In this document: positions 46,270 to 56,764 of the stretch, one piece after another
How positions within the stretch are numbered: the first letter of the stretch is position 1
Layout of the letters: the number at the start of each line of letters is the position of its first letter
Assembly (NCBI GenBank): GCA_032716605.1
Contig: CM064517.1
Location: 19,822,742-19,886,741 of the forward strand
Direction: 5' to 3'
From: Paralithodes platypus
Lineage: Eukaryota; Arthropoda; Malacostraca; Decapoda; Lithodidae
DNA: 64,000 nucleotides
Made by a program: the position numbers and the translations under genes
Notes under the pieces: generated by a model
Told to the model about the DNA's origin: nothing
The model's database searches: none
Seen by the model: the letters and a program-made list of their open reading frames with translations, nothing else

Positions 46270-46722
46270 TATAAAATATAACAGCGACCAGCCCTCCCTC
46301 GGTTAATATAACAGCGACCAGCCCTCCCTCGGTTAATATAACAGCGACCAGCCCTCCCTCGGTTAATATAACAGTGACCAGCCCTCCCTCGGTTAATATA
46401 ACAGCGACCAGCCCTCCCTCGGTTAATATAACAGCGACCAGCCCTCCCTCGGTTAATATAACAGCGACCAGCCCTCCTCGGTTAATATAACAGCGACCAG
46501 CCCTCCCTCGGTTAATATAACAGCGACCAGCCCTCCCTCGGTTAATATAACAGCGACCAGCCCTCCCTCGGTTAATATAACAGCGACCAGCCCTCCCTCG
46601 GTTAATATAACAGCGACCAGCCCTCCCTCGGTTAATATAACAGCGACCAGCCCTCCCTCGGTTAATATAACAGCGACCAGCCCTCCCTCGGTTAATATAA
46701 CAGCGACCAGCCCTCCCTCGGT
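46270..46722. repeat. 30-bp minisatellite, 15 units
   Basis: GGTTAATATAACAGCGACCA, then GCCCTCCCTC. One unit lacks a C (about 46,477), which shifts the minus repeat frame from an INRGRAGRCY repeat to a GGLVAVILTE repeat. This shows that the frame is not under protein selection. Confidence 0.96.
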
Positions 46723-46920
46723 TCATTCCCCCCTATACTGTCCGTCCCCGTGTGTGTATGTGCGTGTGCATGTGTGTGTGTGTGTAGCCAGGCGGCCAAC
46801 TAACTGTATTATGTCGGGATAGGCTTTGGGGTTACTGATTGATAGGCAATGGGTGTGGAACTGGGGATCATAGTCTGGGGAGGATATAGTTGTAGACAGC
46901 GTAGTTTGTATTGCATGGGA

Positions 46921-47150
46921 TTAACCCTTTCACGCACATATGACGCAGAGGTTGCCAGATTAGCAATAAGAAATAGAGTTCTCTCACTCTTATAATTACC
47001 TCTCCAAAATTAGTTTTCTGTCCACAGCTAACTCAAAGACAACTGCAGAGGTTGAAGTAACTAAAGGTTTCTAAATAACCCTGATGGTAACAAAGGCTTT
47101 AAAGTATCCCCAATAGGCTCAAAATCGCATCATATGTCGGAGAGGGTTAA
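46921..47150 (-). mobile_element. Family D element, full length
   Basis: TTAACCCTTTCACGCACATA to GTCGGAGAGGGTTAA, inverse orientation to the copies at 10,481 and 52,767. TTAA at both ends, with the right one shared with the next A fragment. Confidence 0.9.
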
Positions 47151-47286
47151 GGGGGTAGCTTTTATTTATGCGTTTATCTATTTATTTGTTCTTAATATTA
47201 TTCTAGTTTCCTCCATAGGCCTCCATCAAACTTTAAAAAATACCCAAGATCCCCCTTCGAGATTAACGTGTACATTTTTCGGTACT
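47147..47286 (-). mobile_element. Family A element, truncated
   Basis: TTAAGGGGGTAGC and the 3' part of the element up to ACATTTTTCGGTA, where it stops in the middle of the palindrome. Confidence 0.85.
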
Positions 47287-47336
47287 GTATTTAGACAGTA
47301 GTTTGTATGTACCTACACAACTCTATATAGTTCGTC

Positions 47337-47378
47337 CACCCACCCACCCACCCACCCACACCCACACACACACACACA
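47337..47378. repeat. (CCCA)n and (AC)n short tandem
   Basis: Seven CCCA-type units then nine AC units. Low complexity only. Confidence 0.9.
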
Positions 47379-47411
47379 CCTGTCCGTCCATCGGTGTGTA
47401 GCCAGGCGTCC

Positions 47412-47836
47412 ATAACCCCTTCTGTACAATCGGCCTAATAAGTGATGTCTCGGGTCCAATTATGTTTTGATCAATATAATTGGTATCAGCTATATCTAAG
47501 CTTGAAGTCCCAGTTTCGAGTGATATATACAAACATATTCCTACACTTACCCACCCTATTCAACATCTGACAGACATTAATACAGCACACAGCGAGTAAA
47601 ACGTAATGACAGCTGAGACATGACTTATTAGCGCCACCGTACCAGCGACGTCTTTATGATAGTATTCTAGCTTTATTTACAAGATTTTGTGCAGTTTAAG
47701 AAGGATCGGTGCTAGTCAAAATGGTAAAGTAGGATAGTTCGAACCCAATTTATTGCTGGAGGCCCCTTATCAACTCAATAAAATCGTCTAATAGTAGCCA
47801 GAAGAACGTGAAAAGGACGGCCCCGGTACTGAAAAT
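47412..47836 (+). mobile_element. Family C element split by a family G element
   Basis: Left ATAACCCCTTCTGTAC, then the G insert, then CAGCGACGTCTTTATGATAG and the rest of C, ending in a decayed CCCCGGTACTGAAAATA. The join CTGTAC/GTACCAGCGACG shows GTAC on both sides of the insert. Confidence 0.82.
47417..47639 (-). mobile_element. Family G foldback element, full length
   Basis: Left GGCCTAATAAGTGATGTCTC and right GAGACATGACTTATTAGCGC are inverse ends with few changes. The interior matches 22,068-22,285 in inverse order. GTAC at both junctions is the likely 4-bp target duplication. Confidence 0.82.
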
Positions 47837-47880
47837 ATACGTGGCTAACTGTATTGTGTCTATCATAGCCCAGGATTTGG

Positions 47881-48712
47881 GGTTATATCTTCATGTTATA
47901 GGTAGAGGGATAGGCAATGGGTGAGTTATAGTGGGTGATAGTACGGTGATAGTATTTCTTATATAGGTTAAGTTATATCTTCATGTTATAGGTAGAGGGA
48001 TAGTATATGGGTGAGTTATAGTGGGTGATAGTACGGTGATAGTATTTCTTATATAGGTTAAGTTATAGCTTCATGTTATAGGTAGAGGGATAGTATATGG
48101 GTGAGTTATAGTGGGTGATAGTACGGTGATAGTATTTCTTATATAGGTTAAGTTATATCTTCATGTTATAGGTAGAGGGATAGGATATGGGTGAGTTATA
48201 GTGGGTGATAGTACGGTGATAGTATTTCTTATATAGGTTAAGTTATAGCTTCATGTTATAGGTAGAGGGATAGGATATGGGTGAGTTATAGTGGGTGATA
48301 GTACGGTGATAGTATTTCTTATATAGGTTAAGTTATAGCTTCATGTTATAGGTAGAGGGATAGGATATGGGTGAGTTATAGTGGGTGATAGTACGGTGAT
48401 AGTATTTCTTATATAGGTTAAGTTATAGCTTCATGTTATAGGTAGAGGGATAGTATATGGGTGAGTTATAGTGGGTGATAGTACGGTGATAGTATTTCTT
48501 ATATAGGTTAAGTTATAGCTGCATGTTATAGGTAGAGGGACAGGCAATGGGTGAGTTATAGTGGGTGATAGTACGGTGATAGTATTTCTTATATAGGTTA
48601 AGTTATAGGTTAAGTTATAGCTGCATGTTATAGGTAGAGGGACAGGCAATGGGTGAGTTATAGTGGGTGATAGTACGGTGATAGTATTTCTTATATAGGT
48701 TAAGTTATAGTT
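47881..48712. repeat. 90-bp minisatellite, about 9 units
   Basis: Unit: TTCATGTTATAGGTAGAGGG, ATAGGATATGGGTGAGTTAT, AGTGGGTGATAGTACGGTGA, TAGTATTTCTTATATAGG, TTAAGTTATAGC. Very regular. Detached pieces of the same array recur at 49,247-49,409 and 50,101-50,250. Confidence 0.96.
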
Positions 48713-49116
48713 TTTTTTTTATATTCCAACTTACTTCCTCTCGGGATAGGCTGAGAGCTTAATTCACCGCTTTACAATGAACAGTGAAGCCCGTGAGGTC
48801 TTGTTCCAGTCTAGGGAGTGAGACATGTGAAGCACGTAGAGTACAACGAGCACCTGCCATCTTGCCTTCACATGAGGCACGGTGCTCACTCATGCCCGAA
48901 ACGACCCCATCTCTGAAGCCACCTCGTTCCCGGTGCTTCACTGTCTCACCCCCTACCACTCGGACTCTCACACTTACACACACACAACGCCACCTGTTGA
49001 GCAGATAACTCACCAGGCATTGCACCCCTATAGCATATTTTGAATATGGGAATATTCATACAGTGCTATTTAATCAGGGAACAATGAGGGTATTTTATTG
49101 ACGTTTCGGTGGGCTT
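48713..49116. other. Single-copy, GC-richer island of unknown function
   Basis: Bounded by repeats on both sides. On minus it has GGCAAGATGGCAGG (about 48,853-48,867), close to a YY1-type initiator element with an ATG, followed by an 88-codon minus frame of no recognisable family and a 74-codon plus frame. Neither has repeat structure. It may be a promoter or exon remnant, but support is weak. Confidence 0.25.
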
Positions 49117-49119
49117 GTG

Positions 49120-49246
49120 GTAATGCACTGATACTAGGTACAGCACAAATTCCATCCCAATAATATCATATACATCGGGATTTGAACCCGGGACCTTTGG
49201 ATTACCAGGCCAGTGGCAAGACCACTCCACCACACCTCCACATGAA
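49120..49246 (-). mobile_element. tRNA-derived SINE (SINE-3)
   Basis: On minus: box A-like TGTGGTGGAGTGGTCTTGCC and box B GGTTCAAATCC (49,166-49,180 region) within a CCCGGGTTCAAATCCCG stem, then a tail with ATATTATTGGGATGG. The head is tRNA-like but longer than a tRNA between boxes, and no acceptor pairing is seen. Confidence 0.7.
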
Positions 49247-49409
49247 GTTATAGCTTCATGTTATAGGTAGAGGGACAGGCAATGGGTGAGTTATAGTGGG
49301 TGATAGTACGGTGATAGTATTTCTTAGAGTCATATTATAGGTAGAGGGATAAGCCATGTGTGTGTGTGATAGTAAGGTGATAGTATGGTGATAATATTTC
49401 TTGTACAGG
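49247..49409. repeat. Detached, diverged piece of the 90-bp array
   Basis: AGCTTCATGTTATAGGTAG through GTACGGTGATAGTATTTCTT, then a second degraded unit (ATTATAGGTAGAGGGATAAG). Separated from the main array by the single-copy island and SINE-3. Confidence 0.85.
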
Positions 49410-49777
49410 TTAAGAGGAGACGGTCGGTTTTCTGGTCCCCTTTCTCCCTCGTGTTTAGTCCCATTATGTTTTAGATTTTTAGACGTTCGGACCATTTGTT
49501 TGGCGATTTTAAGACCTTTCGTCCCATTTCGTTATACATTTTAAGACCTATCGTGCCATTTAGGTGTCGATTTTTTCCTGACGAGCGATAGCAAGCCTGT
49601 AATTGTAAGAGGAACTGGCCTTCGCTGGGACATTTTTCTACCGAAAAATGTACAAATTTATCTTGAGGGGGGGGGGGGTCTAGATGTGTTTCTAAGTTTG
49701 AGGGATGTCTAGCGAGGAAACTAAGAATTTATGAATGAATGGATTTATAGGCCAAGAAAGCAGTCAGTGTCACCTTA
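49410..49777 (+). mobile_element. Family A element, full length (A-I type)
   Basis: TTAAGAGGAGACGGTCGG to CAGTGTCACCTTAA. Modules complete, with a G-run of 11 at 49,667. The right TTAA is also the left TTAA of the following A copy. Confidence 0.9.
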
Positions 49778-50100
49778 AGGGGAGATCTCCACTTGAGGGA
49801 TTTTTTTCTTGACCCCTTTCTCCCTCATGTTTAACCCCATTGCTTTTGATATTATAAAACGTTCGCCCCATTACTTTAGCGATTTTAAGAACTTTCACCC
49901 CATATTAAGACTTTTCGTGCCATTCAGGTGTCGATTTTATCCTGGCGAGCGATAGCGAGCCTGTAATTTAAGAGGAACCGGCCTTTGGCGGGGACATTTT
50001 TCTACCGAAAAATGTACAAATTTATCTTGAAAGGGACTCAAGGGGGTGTAATTTTAAGCTTGATGGTGGTATAGGGAACAAACTAAATACCTCCCCTTAA
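49774..50100 (+). mobile_element. Family A element, full length (A-II type)
   Basis: TTAAGGGGAGATCTCCACTTG to ATACCTCCCCTTAA. It directly follows another A copy with a single shared TTAA and interrupts the 90-bp array, which resumes as TTAAGTTATATCTTCATG. Confidence 0.93.
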
Positions 50101-50250
50101 GTTATATCTTCATGTTATAGGTAGAGGATAGGATATGTGTGTGTGATAGATAGTACGGTGATAGTATTAATTATAGATTCATAATATAGGTAGAGGAATA
50201 GGCAATGGGTGTGTGTGATAGTACGGTGATAGTATTAATTATACAGGTTA
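50101..50250. repeat. Third, diverged piece of the 90-bp array
   Basis: Two imperfect units (TTATAGGTAGAGGATAGG, ATAGTACGGTGATAGTATTA). The inserted A copies used a TTAA that belongs to this array. Confidence 0.85.
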
Positions 50251-50361
50251 ATTTGTATTACTATATTACATGCAAGATTCAGGCTATAAGGAAGTTGAAC
50301 CTGTAAGGAACGACATGTAGCTGAATTACAGGCTAAATTACGGTTATTGTGCATAATTTAT

Positions 50362-51330
50362 ACAGTATAATTACACACACATACAGTATAATTACACACA
50401 TATACAGTATAATTACACACATATACAGTATAATTACACACATATACAGTATAATTACACACATATACAGTATAATTACACACATATACAGTATAATTAC
50501 ATACATATACAGTATAATTACACATATACAGTATAATTACACATACAGTATAATTACACACATATACAGTATAATTACACACATACAGTATAATTACATA
50601 CATATACAGTATAATTACACACATATACAGTATAATTACACACATATACAGTATAATTACACATACAGTATATTACATAATACAGTATAATTACATACAT
50701 ATACAGTATAATTACACATATACAGTATAATTACACATATACAGTATAATTACACATATACAGTATAATTACACATATACAGTATAATTACACACATATA
50801 CAGTATAATTACACACATATACAGTATAATACACATTACAGTATAAATTACAACATATACAGTAAATTACATACATATACAGTATAATACATATACAGTA
50901 TAATTACACATATACAGTATAATACACAATATACAGTATAATCTACATACATACAGTATAATCTACATACATACAGTATAATCTACATACATACAGTATA
51001 ATCTACATACATACAGTATAATCTACATACATACAGTATAATTACACACATATACAGTATAATTACATACATATACAGTATAATTACACATATACAGTAT
51101 AATTACACATATACAGTATAATTACACATATACAGTATAATTACATATACAGTATAATTACACACATATACAGTATAATTACACACATATACAGTATAAT
51201 TACACACATATACAGTATAATTACACACATATACAGTATAATTACACACATATAAGTATAATTACACACATATAAGTATAATTACACACATATACAGTAT
51301 AATTACACATATACAGTATAATTACACACA
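50362..51330. repeat. About 20-bp AT-rich minisatellite
   Basis: About 48 units of ATACAGTATAATTACACACAT with 17 to 21-bp variants (TAATTACACATACAGTA, TACATACATACAGTATAATC). ATACAGTATA is a partial palindrome. Indels cluster at 50,670-50,950. Confidence 0.95.
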
Positions 51331-51394
51331 AATCAAATTCGACAAACTTTTTATCCACCATAAGCTCGCATTATTGCTTCATTCCTGCTGAGGG

Positions 51395-51705
51395 AGAAGG
51401 CTTTATTTACTGATCAATATATTTATATTTATTATAAATATTAGTTTCTTCCCTAGACCTTCTAAAACCTTAAACAAAAAATCCCCAAGATCCCCCCTCT
51501 AGATAAATTTGTACATTTTTCTGCGGAAGACTGCTTCCTCCTATATTATAGGCTCGCTATCGCTCGCCAGGAAAAAATCGACACCTAAATGTCACGAAAG
51601 GTATTGATATTGACAAAGAAATGGGGTGAAAGGTCTTAAAATTGCCAAACTATTAACTAATGGACCAAAAGTCTTAACACTCTGAACACTAATTGGGCTA
51701 AACTC
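51395..51705 (-). mobile_element. Family A element, both ends eroded
   Basis: Internal minus modules (GGCTCGCTATCGCTCGCCAG, the roughly 32-bp repeats to CTAATTGGGCTAAAC) are clear. The hairpin next to ACATTTTTCTGCGGAAGAC is damaged, and no TTAA end is present on either side. Confidence 0.8.
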
Positions 51706-52110
51706 TTCCCTCAACTCGGCTAATGAAGTTTTAATTTTCTTATTTCATAGTTTCAATAGTACAATATTTTCTTGGTGATTTAAAAACTTTGACATAGTTT
51801 TATTCTCATCTCAAATAGCCCGACCGACTCTGGCTCTCTGACTCTCACTCTCTCTCTCTCATGTAGATTTCACCCATTGTATAAGGTATCTTTTTCTCTA
51901 TAATCATCATCCCCCTTTCATCTCGCTTTCACTCATACTCACTCACTCACTCTCTCTCTCATCCTGTCGATTTTCTTGATGATTACCAGGCACCTTTATA
52001 TGGATATCTTAAATAATTATGGATAACTTAAATAATACACGCTCCTCCCTCATCGGGTATATATTTGTATTATTTGAATCCTCCTCTTTTCAGCTTCCCG
52101 TCGTAATATT
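51706..52110. other. Unassigned AT- and CT-rich stretch
   Basis: No element or gene recognised. Short CT runs at 51,848 and 51,945. Confidence 0.35.
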
Positions 52111-52111
52111 T

Positions 52112-52113
<2 letters not shown>

Positions 52114-52206
<93 letters not shown>

Positions 52207-52235
52207 TCTCTCTCCTCGCTCTCTCTCTCTCTCCT

Positions 52236-52326
<91 letters not shown>
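52114..52326. repeat. (CT)n microsatellite
   Basis: About 105 CT units with a short CT-rich interruption at 52,201-52,235. A GAGGGG-rich and (GA)n stretch follows at 52,385-52,442 and can pair with the (CT)n. Confidence 0.97.
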
Positions 52327-52328
<2 letters not shown>

Positions 52329-52518
52329 ACTTAGTAACACAAAAGGCGTGGGTGGTGGTGGTCTCTGGTGGCGGGTCGATTAGAGGGCGAGGGCGAGGGG
52401 GAGGGGGAGAGAGAGAGAGAGATAGAGAGGGAGAGAGAGAGAAAACCATAAGTACAACAGGGGCGTAAATTGGCATAACGAAAGGTAGTGACTGACGCGC
52501 GCTCACGTACACGCAATC

Positions 52519-52670
52519 AGTCTCTCTCTCTCTCTTACACACATAGTCTCACACACAATCAAACACTCTCTCTTACACATAACCAATCAAAACACTCTTT
52601 CTTACACACAATCAAACTCTCACACACATACTCTTTCTCTCGCTCTTACACAAACGCGCGCGCGTGCAAT
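52519..52670. repeat. (CT)n/(AC)n low-complexity tract
   Basis: CTCTCTTACACACATAGTC-type imperfect repeats of about 30 bp, ending in a GCGCGCG run. No gene. Confidence 0.8.
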
Positions 52671-52707
52671 AACATGCCCAAATATTAATTACAAGAAGCA
52701 TTACTAA

Positions 52708-52760
52708 AACTAGAGGGGCAATCGGTAGAGCGCATACCTCCGCCTAAGCTGGCTGGTTCT
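52708..52760 (+). other. tRNA-like trace
   Basis: CAATCGGTAGAGCGCATACC resembles the D-arm and anticodon region of a tRNA head, but no box B follows before the family D element at 52,767. Possibly a SINE head scrap. Confidence 0.3.
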
Positions 52761-52766
52761 TTACCA

Positions 52767-53000
52767 TTAACCCTTTCCGACATATGACGCGATTTTGAGC
52801 ATATTGGGGATACTTGAAAGCCTTTGTTACCATCAGGGGTATTTAGAAACCTATAGTTTAGTTACTTCAACCTCTGCAGTTGTCTTTGAGTTAGCTGTGG
52901 GCAGAAAACTAATTTTGGAGAGGTAATTATAAGTGAGAGAACTCTATTTCTTATTGCTAATCTGGCAACCTCTGCGTCATATGTGCGTAAAAAGGGTTAA
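52767..53000 (+). mobile_element. Family D element, full length
   Basis: TTAACCCTTTCCGACATATG to GTGCGTAAAAAGGGTTAA. This copy contains both the ACCTATAGTTTAGTTACTTC segment and the GTTGTCTTTGAGTTAGCTG segment and is the most complete of the three D copies. The right TTAA is the left TTAA of the next B copy. Confidence 0.92.
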
Positions 53001-53391
53001 GGGAGCCCACCTCGCTTTGTTTCTCTTTCTCTCCCTCTCTCTTCGGCTTTTATTCATTCGGCCCCATTCAGCCTACTGTTTTAAGACGTTTACCCCCATC
53101 CAGGTGTCAATATTTTCCTGGCGATCGGAACCAAGCCAGCATATACTGTTTACTGTATATATATTTTTGACAGCAAGCTAAATTTGTAAATTTTTCGATA
53201 GAAAAATTTCTCCGGCGAAGCCGGATTTCTCCATATATTGCTGGCTCGCTATCGCTCGCCAGGAAGATATCGACACCTGGATGGGGATAAACATCTTAAA
53301 ACAGTTGGCTGAATGGGGCCGAATGGATACAAGCCAGGGAAAGAGAGAAAAGCAGAGAAAGATAAACAAAAAAGCCGGTGACCCCCCTTAA
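52997..53391 (+). mobile_element. Family B foldback element, full length
   Basis: TTAAGGGAGCCCACCTCGC to CCGGTGACCCCCCTTAA. Both arms are intact. The core carries ACTGTTTACTGTATATATAT in place of the simple AT run. Confidence 0.93.
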
Positions 53392-53439
53392 TATCATAGG
53401 CCTAAATAATTATTTGTCTGGATCTGGGTTCCAGGATAT

Positions 53440-53995
53440 GCTCCGGATCGCCTCTAAATAGAAAAACTTTCTTCTTGGCGCATATCCTATCTGCCCACCA
53501 AATTCCGTGACAATCTGTAAACCGCCTATTAAACTGAATCACTTCATTGGTGCATATCCTATCTGCCCACCAAATTCCGTGACAATCTCTGAATTGCCTC
53601 TTAAATTGAAATACTTCTTCTTTGGCACATATCCTAGCTACCCACAAAGTTTCGAGAAAATCAGTCCATAGCACATATTCTGTCTGCCCACCAAATTTCG
53701 TGAGAATCCTCAGATTTCCTCCTAAACTGAATCACTTCTTCTTTGGCGCATACCCTATCAGCTGCCTAAATTTCGTGAAAATCGGTACATACCGCATATC
53801 CTATCTGCTCACCAAATGTTTTGAAATTCCTTGGATCGCCTAACTTGATTCACTTCTTCCTTGACGCTTATAATATCTGCCCACCAAGTTAAAATCAGTT
53901 GAAAATGAGTTCATAACTTTGTGAGATATCTTTATTTCACACATACAGAACAAAAATCAAGAGGTGAAAACATAACCGCCTTCCAACTTCATTGA
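53440..53995. repeat. Degenerate tandem repeat of about 75-105 bp ending in an invertebrate transposon-like 3' motif
   Basis: GCGCATATCCTATCTGCCC followed by ACCAAATTCCGTGACAATC recurs about six times with drift. The last copy leads into ATGAGTTCATAACTTTGTGA and then CACACATACAGAACAAAAATC and CTTCATTGACGGAGGTAA. The pattern of a CCAA(G/A)TTTCGTGAAAATC phrase, then a phrase about a question-like TTCATAACTTTGTGAGAT, then ACACA-CAGA and a GGAGGT end is widespread in invertebrate repeats. The family name is not known to me. Confidence 0.65.
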
Positions 53996-54185
53996 CGGAG
54001 GTAAAAACAGCAGACCAGCAGACGTCGAGTTAAATTGCAAAGGTATAACGTGACTCCTGAGAGCCGTTCCCTCACTTTATCATTAAAGAAAATCTACTGT
54101 CTCTAAAACTCTTTGGAAACTATTACACTGACTGACAATTGTATCCGTAAACTCTACAATGCCTGTCCAATCCCCCCATAAAAAA

Positions 54186-54194
54186 AACACACAC

Positions 54195-54235
<41 letters not shown>

Positions 54236-54250
54236 CACACACACACAGAG
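54186..54250. repeat. (AC)n microsatellite
   Basis: About 32 AC units with two GC interruptions. A second loose ACACAC/CAGACA tract lies at 54,313-54,360. Confidence 0.93.
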
Positions 54251-54462
54251 GAAACAAAAAAGATCGAGACTGAACATTGGTAGGGATGAGGAGGATAAAA
54301 ACACGAATATACAGCACACACACAGACAGACATACACACACAGACAACACACACAACATACATAGCACGGCAGTATTATAACCCAAATATAACCAGTACA
54401 GCAGTGTCGGGTTACATGACATAGGGATATAACGGGATTCCTCTGAGGCCCGCTCGCTCACC

Positions 54463-54796
54463 GGGGGGATTTCCACTTGGGAGATTTTTTTTTCTGGACC
54501 CCTTTCTCCCTCATGTTTAGTCCCATTGCTCGTGAGATTTTAAGACGTTCGCCCCATTAGTTTGGCGACTTTAAGAGCATTCGCCCCATTTCTGTCAATT
54601 TTAAGACTTTTCGTGCCATCTAGGTGTCGATTTTTTCCTGGCGAGCTATAGCGAGCCTGTAATTTAAGAGGTACCGGCCTTCGGCCGGGAAATTTTTCTA
54701 CAGAAAAATTTACAAATTTATCTAGAAAGGGGGCTTAGGGGGTGACATTTTAAGCTTGATGGAGGTCTAGGGAACAAACAAAAAACCTCCCCTTAA
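54463..54796 (+). mobile_element. Family A element (A-II type), left TTAA lost
   Basis: GGGGGGATTTCCACTTGGG at the left without TTAA (flank CTCACCG), AAAACCTCCCCTTAA at the right. Modules complete. Confidence 0.9.
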
Positions 54797-54889
54797 GGGG
54801 GAGGTAGTCGCTTCCTACGGACCCCCTTCACCCTCATGTTTAGCATATTACTTTTGAGATTTTTAGACGTTCGTTCTATTAGTTGGTCT
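54793..54889 (+). mobile_element. Family A element, 5' piece
   Basis: TTAAGGGGGAGGTAGTCGC and the first two internal repeats to TTCGTTCTATTAGTTGG. It joins the inside of a family C copy. Confidence 0.82.
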
Positions 54890-54941
54890 AAATATAGCAA
54901 GAATATAACTATAAAGACGTCGCCGGTACAGAAGGGGTTAA
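54890..54941 (+). mobile_element. Family C element, right-end piece
   Basis: TCTAAATATAGCAAGAATAT to GTCGCCGGTACAGAAGGGG and TTAA (54,938-54,941). The left three quarters are missing, and the break coincides with the end of the A piece. Confidence 0.82.
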
Positions 54942-55015
54942 TCAGATTCAGATGTACAAAGAGATGATTATTCTGCTTAGTATGAAAGAAGTAAACCCCC
55001 CCCCCGTGCTTAACA

Positions 55016-55340
55016 TTAAGGGGAGATCTCCACTTGAGGGATTTTTTTCTTGACCCCTTTCTCCCTCATGTTTATCCCCATTGCTTTTGATATTATAAAA
55101 TGTTTGCCCCATTAGTTTAGCGATTTTAAGAAGTTTCACCCCATATTAAGACCTTTCGTGCAATTCAGGTGTCGATTTTATCCTGGCGAGCGATAGCGAG
55201 CCTGTAATTTAAGAGGAACCGGCCTTTGGCCGGGAAATTTTTCTACCGAAAATGTACACATTTATCTTGAAAGGGACTCAAGGGGGTGTAATTTTAAGCT
55301 TGATGGAGGTCTAGGGAACAAACTAAATACCTCCCCTTAA
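55016..55340 (+). mobile_element. Family A element, full length (A-II type)
   Basis: TTAAGGGGAGATCTCCACTTG to ATACCTCCCCTTAA, nearly identical to the copy at 49,774, so the subfamily is probably young. Confidence 0.94.
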
Positions 55341-55378
55341 CCATCCATTACAAACCCCAATGTACTTGAATAAACTAA

Positions 55379-55440
55379 TGAATTGCATGTGGTCCTCCCG
55401 GGATTCCAACTCGGGACACCACACCCACAACAAAAGGAAA
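55379..55440 (-). mobile_element. SINE head fragment
   Basis: CCTCCCGGGATTCCAACTCGG resembles an inverted box B stem (GAGTTGGAATCCCGGG on minus). ACCACACCCACAAC follows. Only a scrap. Confidence 0.45.
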
Positions 55441-55482
55441 ACAAACTGTGGCACGAGTACAGAAAAGTGTAGCAACTGGACA

Positions 55483-55696
55483 TTAACCCCTTCTGTACCG
55501 GCGACGTCTTTTTCATTGGGTTTCAGCTACATTTAGACGAGTTAACGAGGCTTAGGAAGGATATATGGTAGCTAAAACGATGAATTGAGATAGTGTGCAG
55601 CCTTATAATGTGCAGACGTACTTCCTAAGCTGACTAAAATCGTCCAACATTTGCCAGAACACAATGAAAAGGAAGTCACTGGTACTGAATGGGTTA
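55483..55696 (+). mobile_element. Family C element, full length
   Basis: TTAACCCCTTCTGTACCGGC to GTCACTGGTACTGAATGGGT and TTAA. Inner inverse blocks GCTACATTTAGACGAG / AAAATCGTCCAACATTTG. The right TTAA is the left TTAA of the next B copy. Confidence 0.9.
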
Positions 55697-56034
55697 AGGG
55701 AGCCCGCGTCGCTTTTTTTCTCTTTCTCTCCCTCTCTCTTTGGATTGTATCCATTCGGCCAACTGTTTTAAGACGTTTACCCCCATCCAGGTGTCGATAT
55801 TTTCCTGGCGAGCGGTAGCGAGCCAGCATATATATATTTTTGTTTTGACAGCAAGCTAAATTTGTACATTTTACGATAGAAAATGTCTCCGGCGAAGCCG
55901 GATTTCTCCATCAAGCTGGGCTCGCTAACGCCAGTAAGAAATCGACACCTGGATGGTCTTTAGTTGGCTGAATGGGGCCCCCTAGTACAAGTCAGAGGAG
56001 AGAAAGGTAAACAAAAGCCGGTGACCCCCTTTAA
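55693..56034 (+). mobile_element. Family B foldback element with a shortened right arm
   Basis: TTAAGGGAGCCCGCGTCGC to CCGGTGACCCCCTTTAA. The left arm lacks the CCCCATTCAG block and the right arm is eroded (GGCTCGCTAACGCCAG, TGGATGGTCTTTAG). Confidence 0.88.
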
Positions 56035-56164
56035 TGAAGCAAGATAAGGAGTAGAGAAGAGGGAGAGATAAATAACACGTGAAAGCCAAGAGAGAGGAAG
56101 AAAAAGGGGTGGAAGGAAAACATTCGAAGCAGAGGCATAATATGAAGGATTGGCAGCTATGAAG

Positions 56165-56372
56165 AAATGGTGAAACAAAGGAACACATGAATGATAAAGA
56201 GAAGAGAGAATGAAACAAAGGAACACATGAATGATAAAGAGAAGAGAGAATGAAACAAAGGAACACATGAATGATAAAGAGAAGAGAGAATGAAACAAAG
56301 GAATAAATGAATGATAAAGAGAAGAGAGAATGAAACAAAGGAATAAATGAATGACAAAGAGAAGAGAGAATT
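56165..56372. repeat. 40-bp minisatellite, 5 units
   Basis: GAATGAAACAAAGGAACACA, then TGAATGATAAAGAGAAGAGA. The last two units carry AATAAATG in place of CACATG. Minus frames are by-products. Confidence 0.94.
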
Positions 56373-56764
56373 AGAGTAGTAAAGTAAGGGAGGCAAAGGA
56401 GCATGAATCGAGAGAGAGAATGCAATAAGTAAAGAGTCGAGTAGAAGGGTAGTAGACAGGTTAAGCGGTCTGCCCTACAGGATAATAGCATAATATATAA
56501 CATTACAACACCTTCTCCAGTATCAACCTGTTACTACTCTACGCTACAGGTACGCTTATTAAAGGTCAACTACAGGAATGACACACAAAACCAACTGTAC
56601 TACAGGGTCATAACTTGGCATGAACATACTGTAATATGTATATGGGCAATATCGATATAATTCCATTAAACTCCAGAAAATAATACTAGTTTATAACGCC
56701 ATTGCCATCCTCAGCCGTCAGTTGGGAGAGTTCCAGCTGATTCGCGTGACGACAATATGTAAAC
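56373..56764. other. Unassigned flank of the LINE 3' end
   Basis: No gene or repeat recognised. The last part (CGACAATATGTAAACAAAGG) leads into the LINE tail. Confidence 0.35.

Noticed and set aside
46217..46726. Arg/Gly-rich 10-residue repeat frame
   Set aside because: A one-base loss in one 30-bp unit changes the repeat peptide in mid-frame, so the frame is not maintained.
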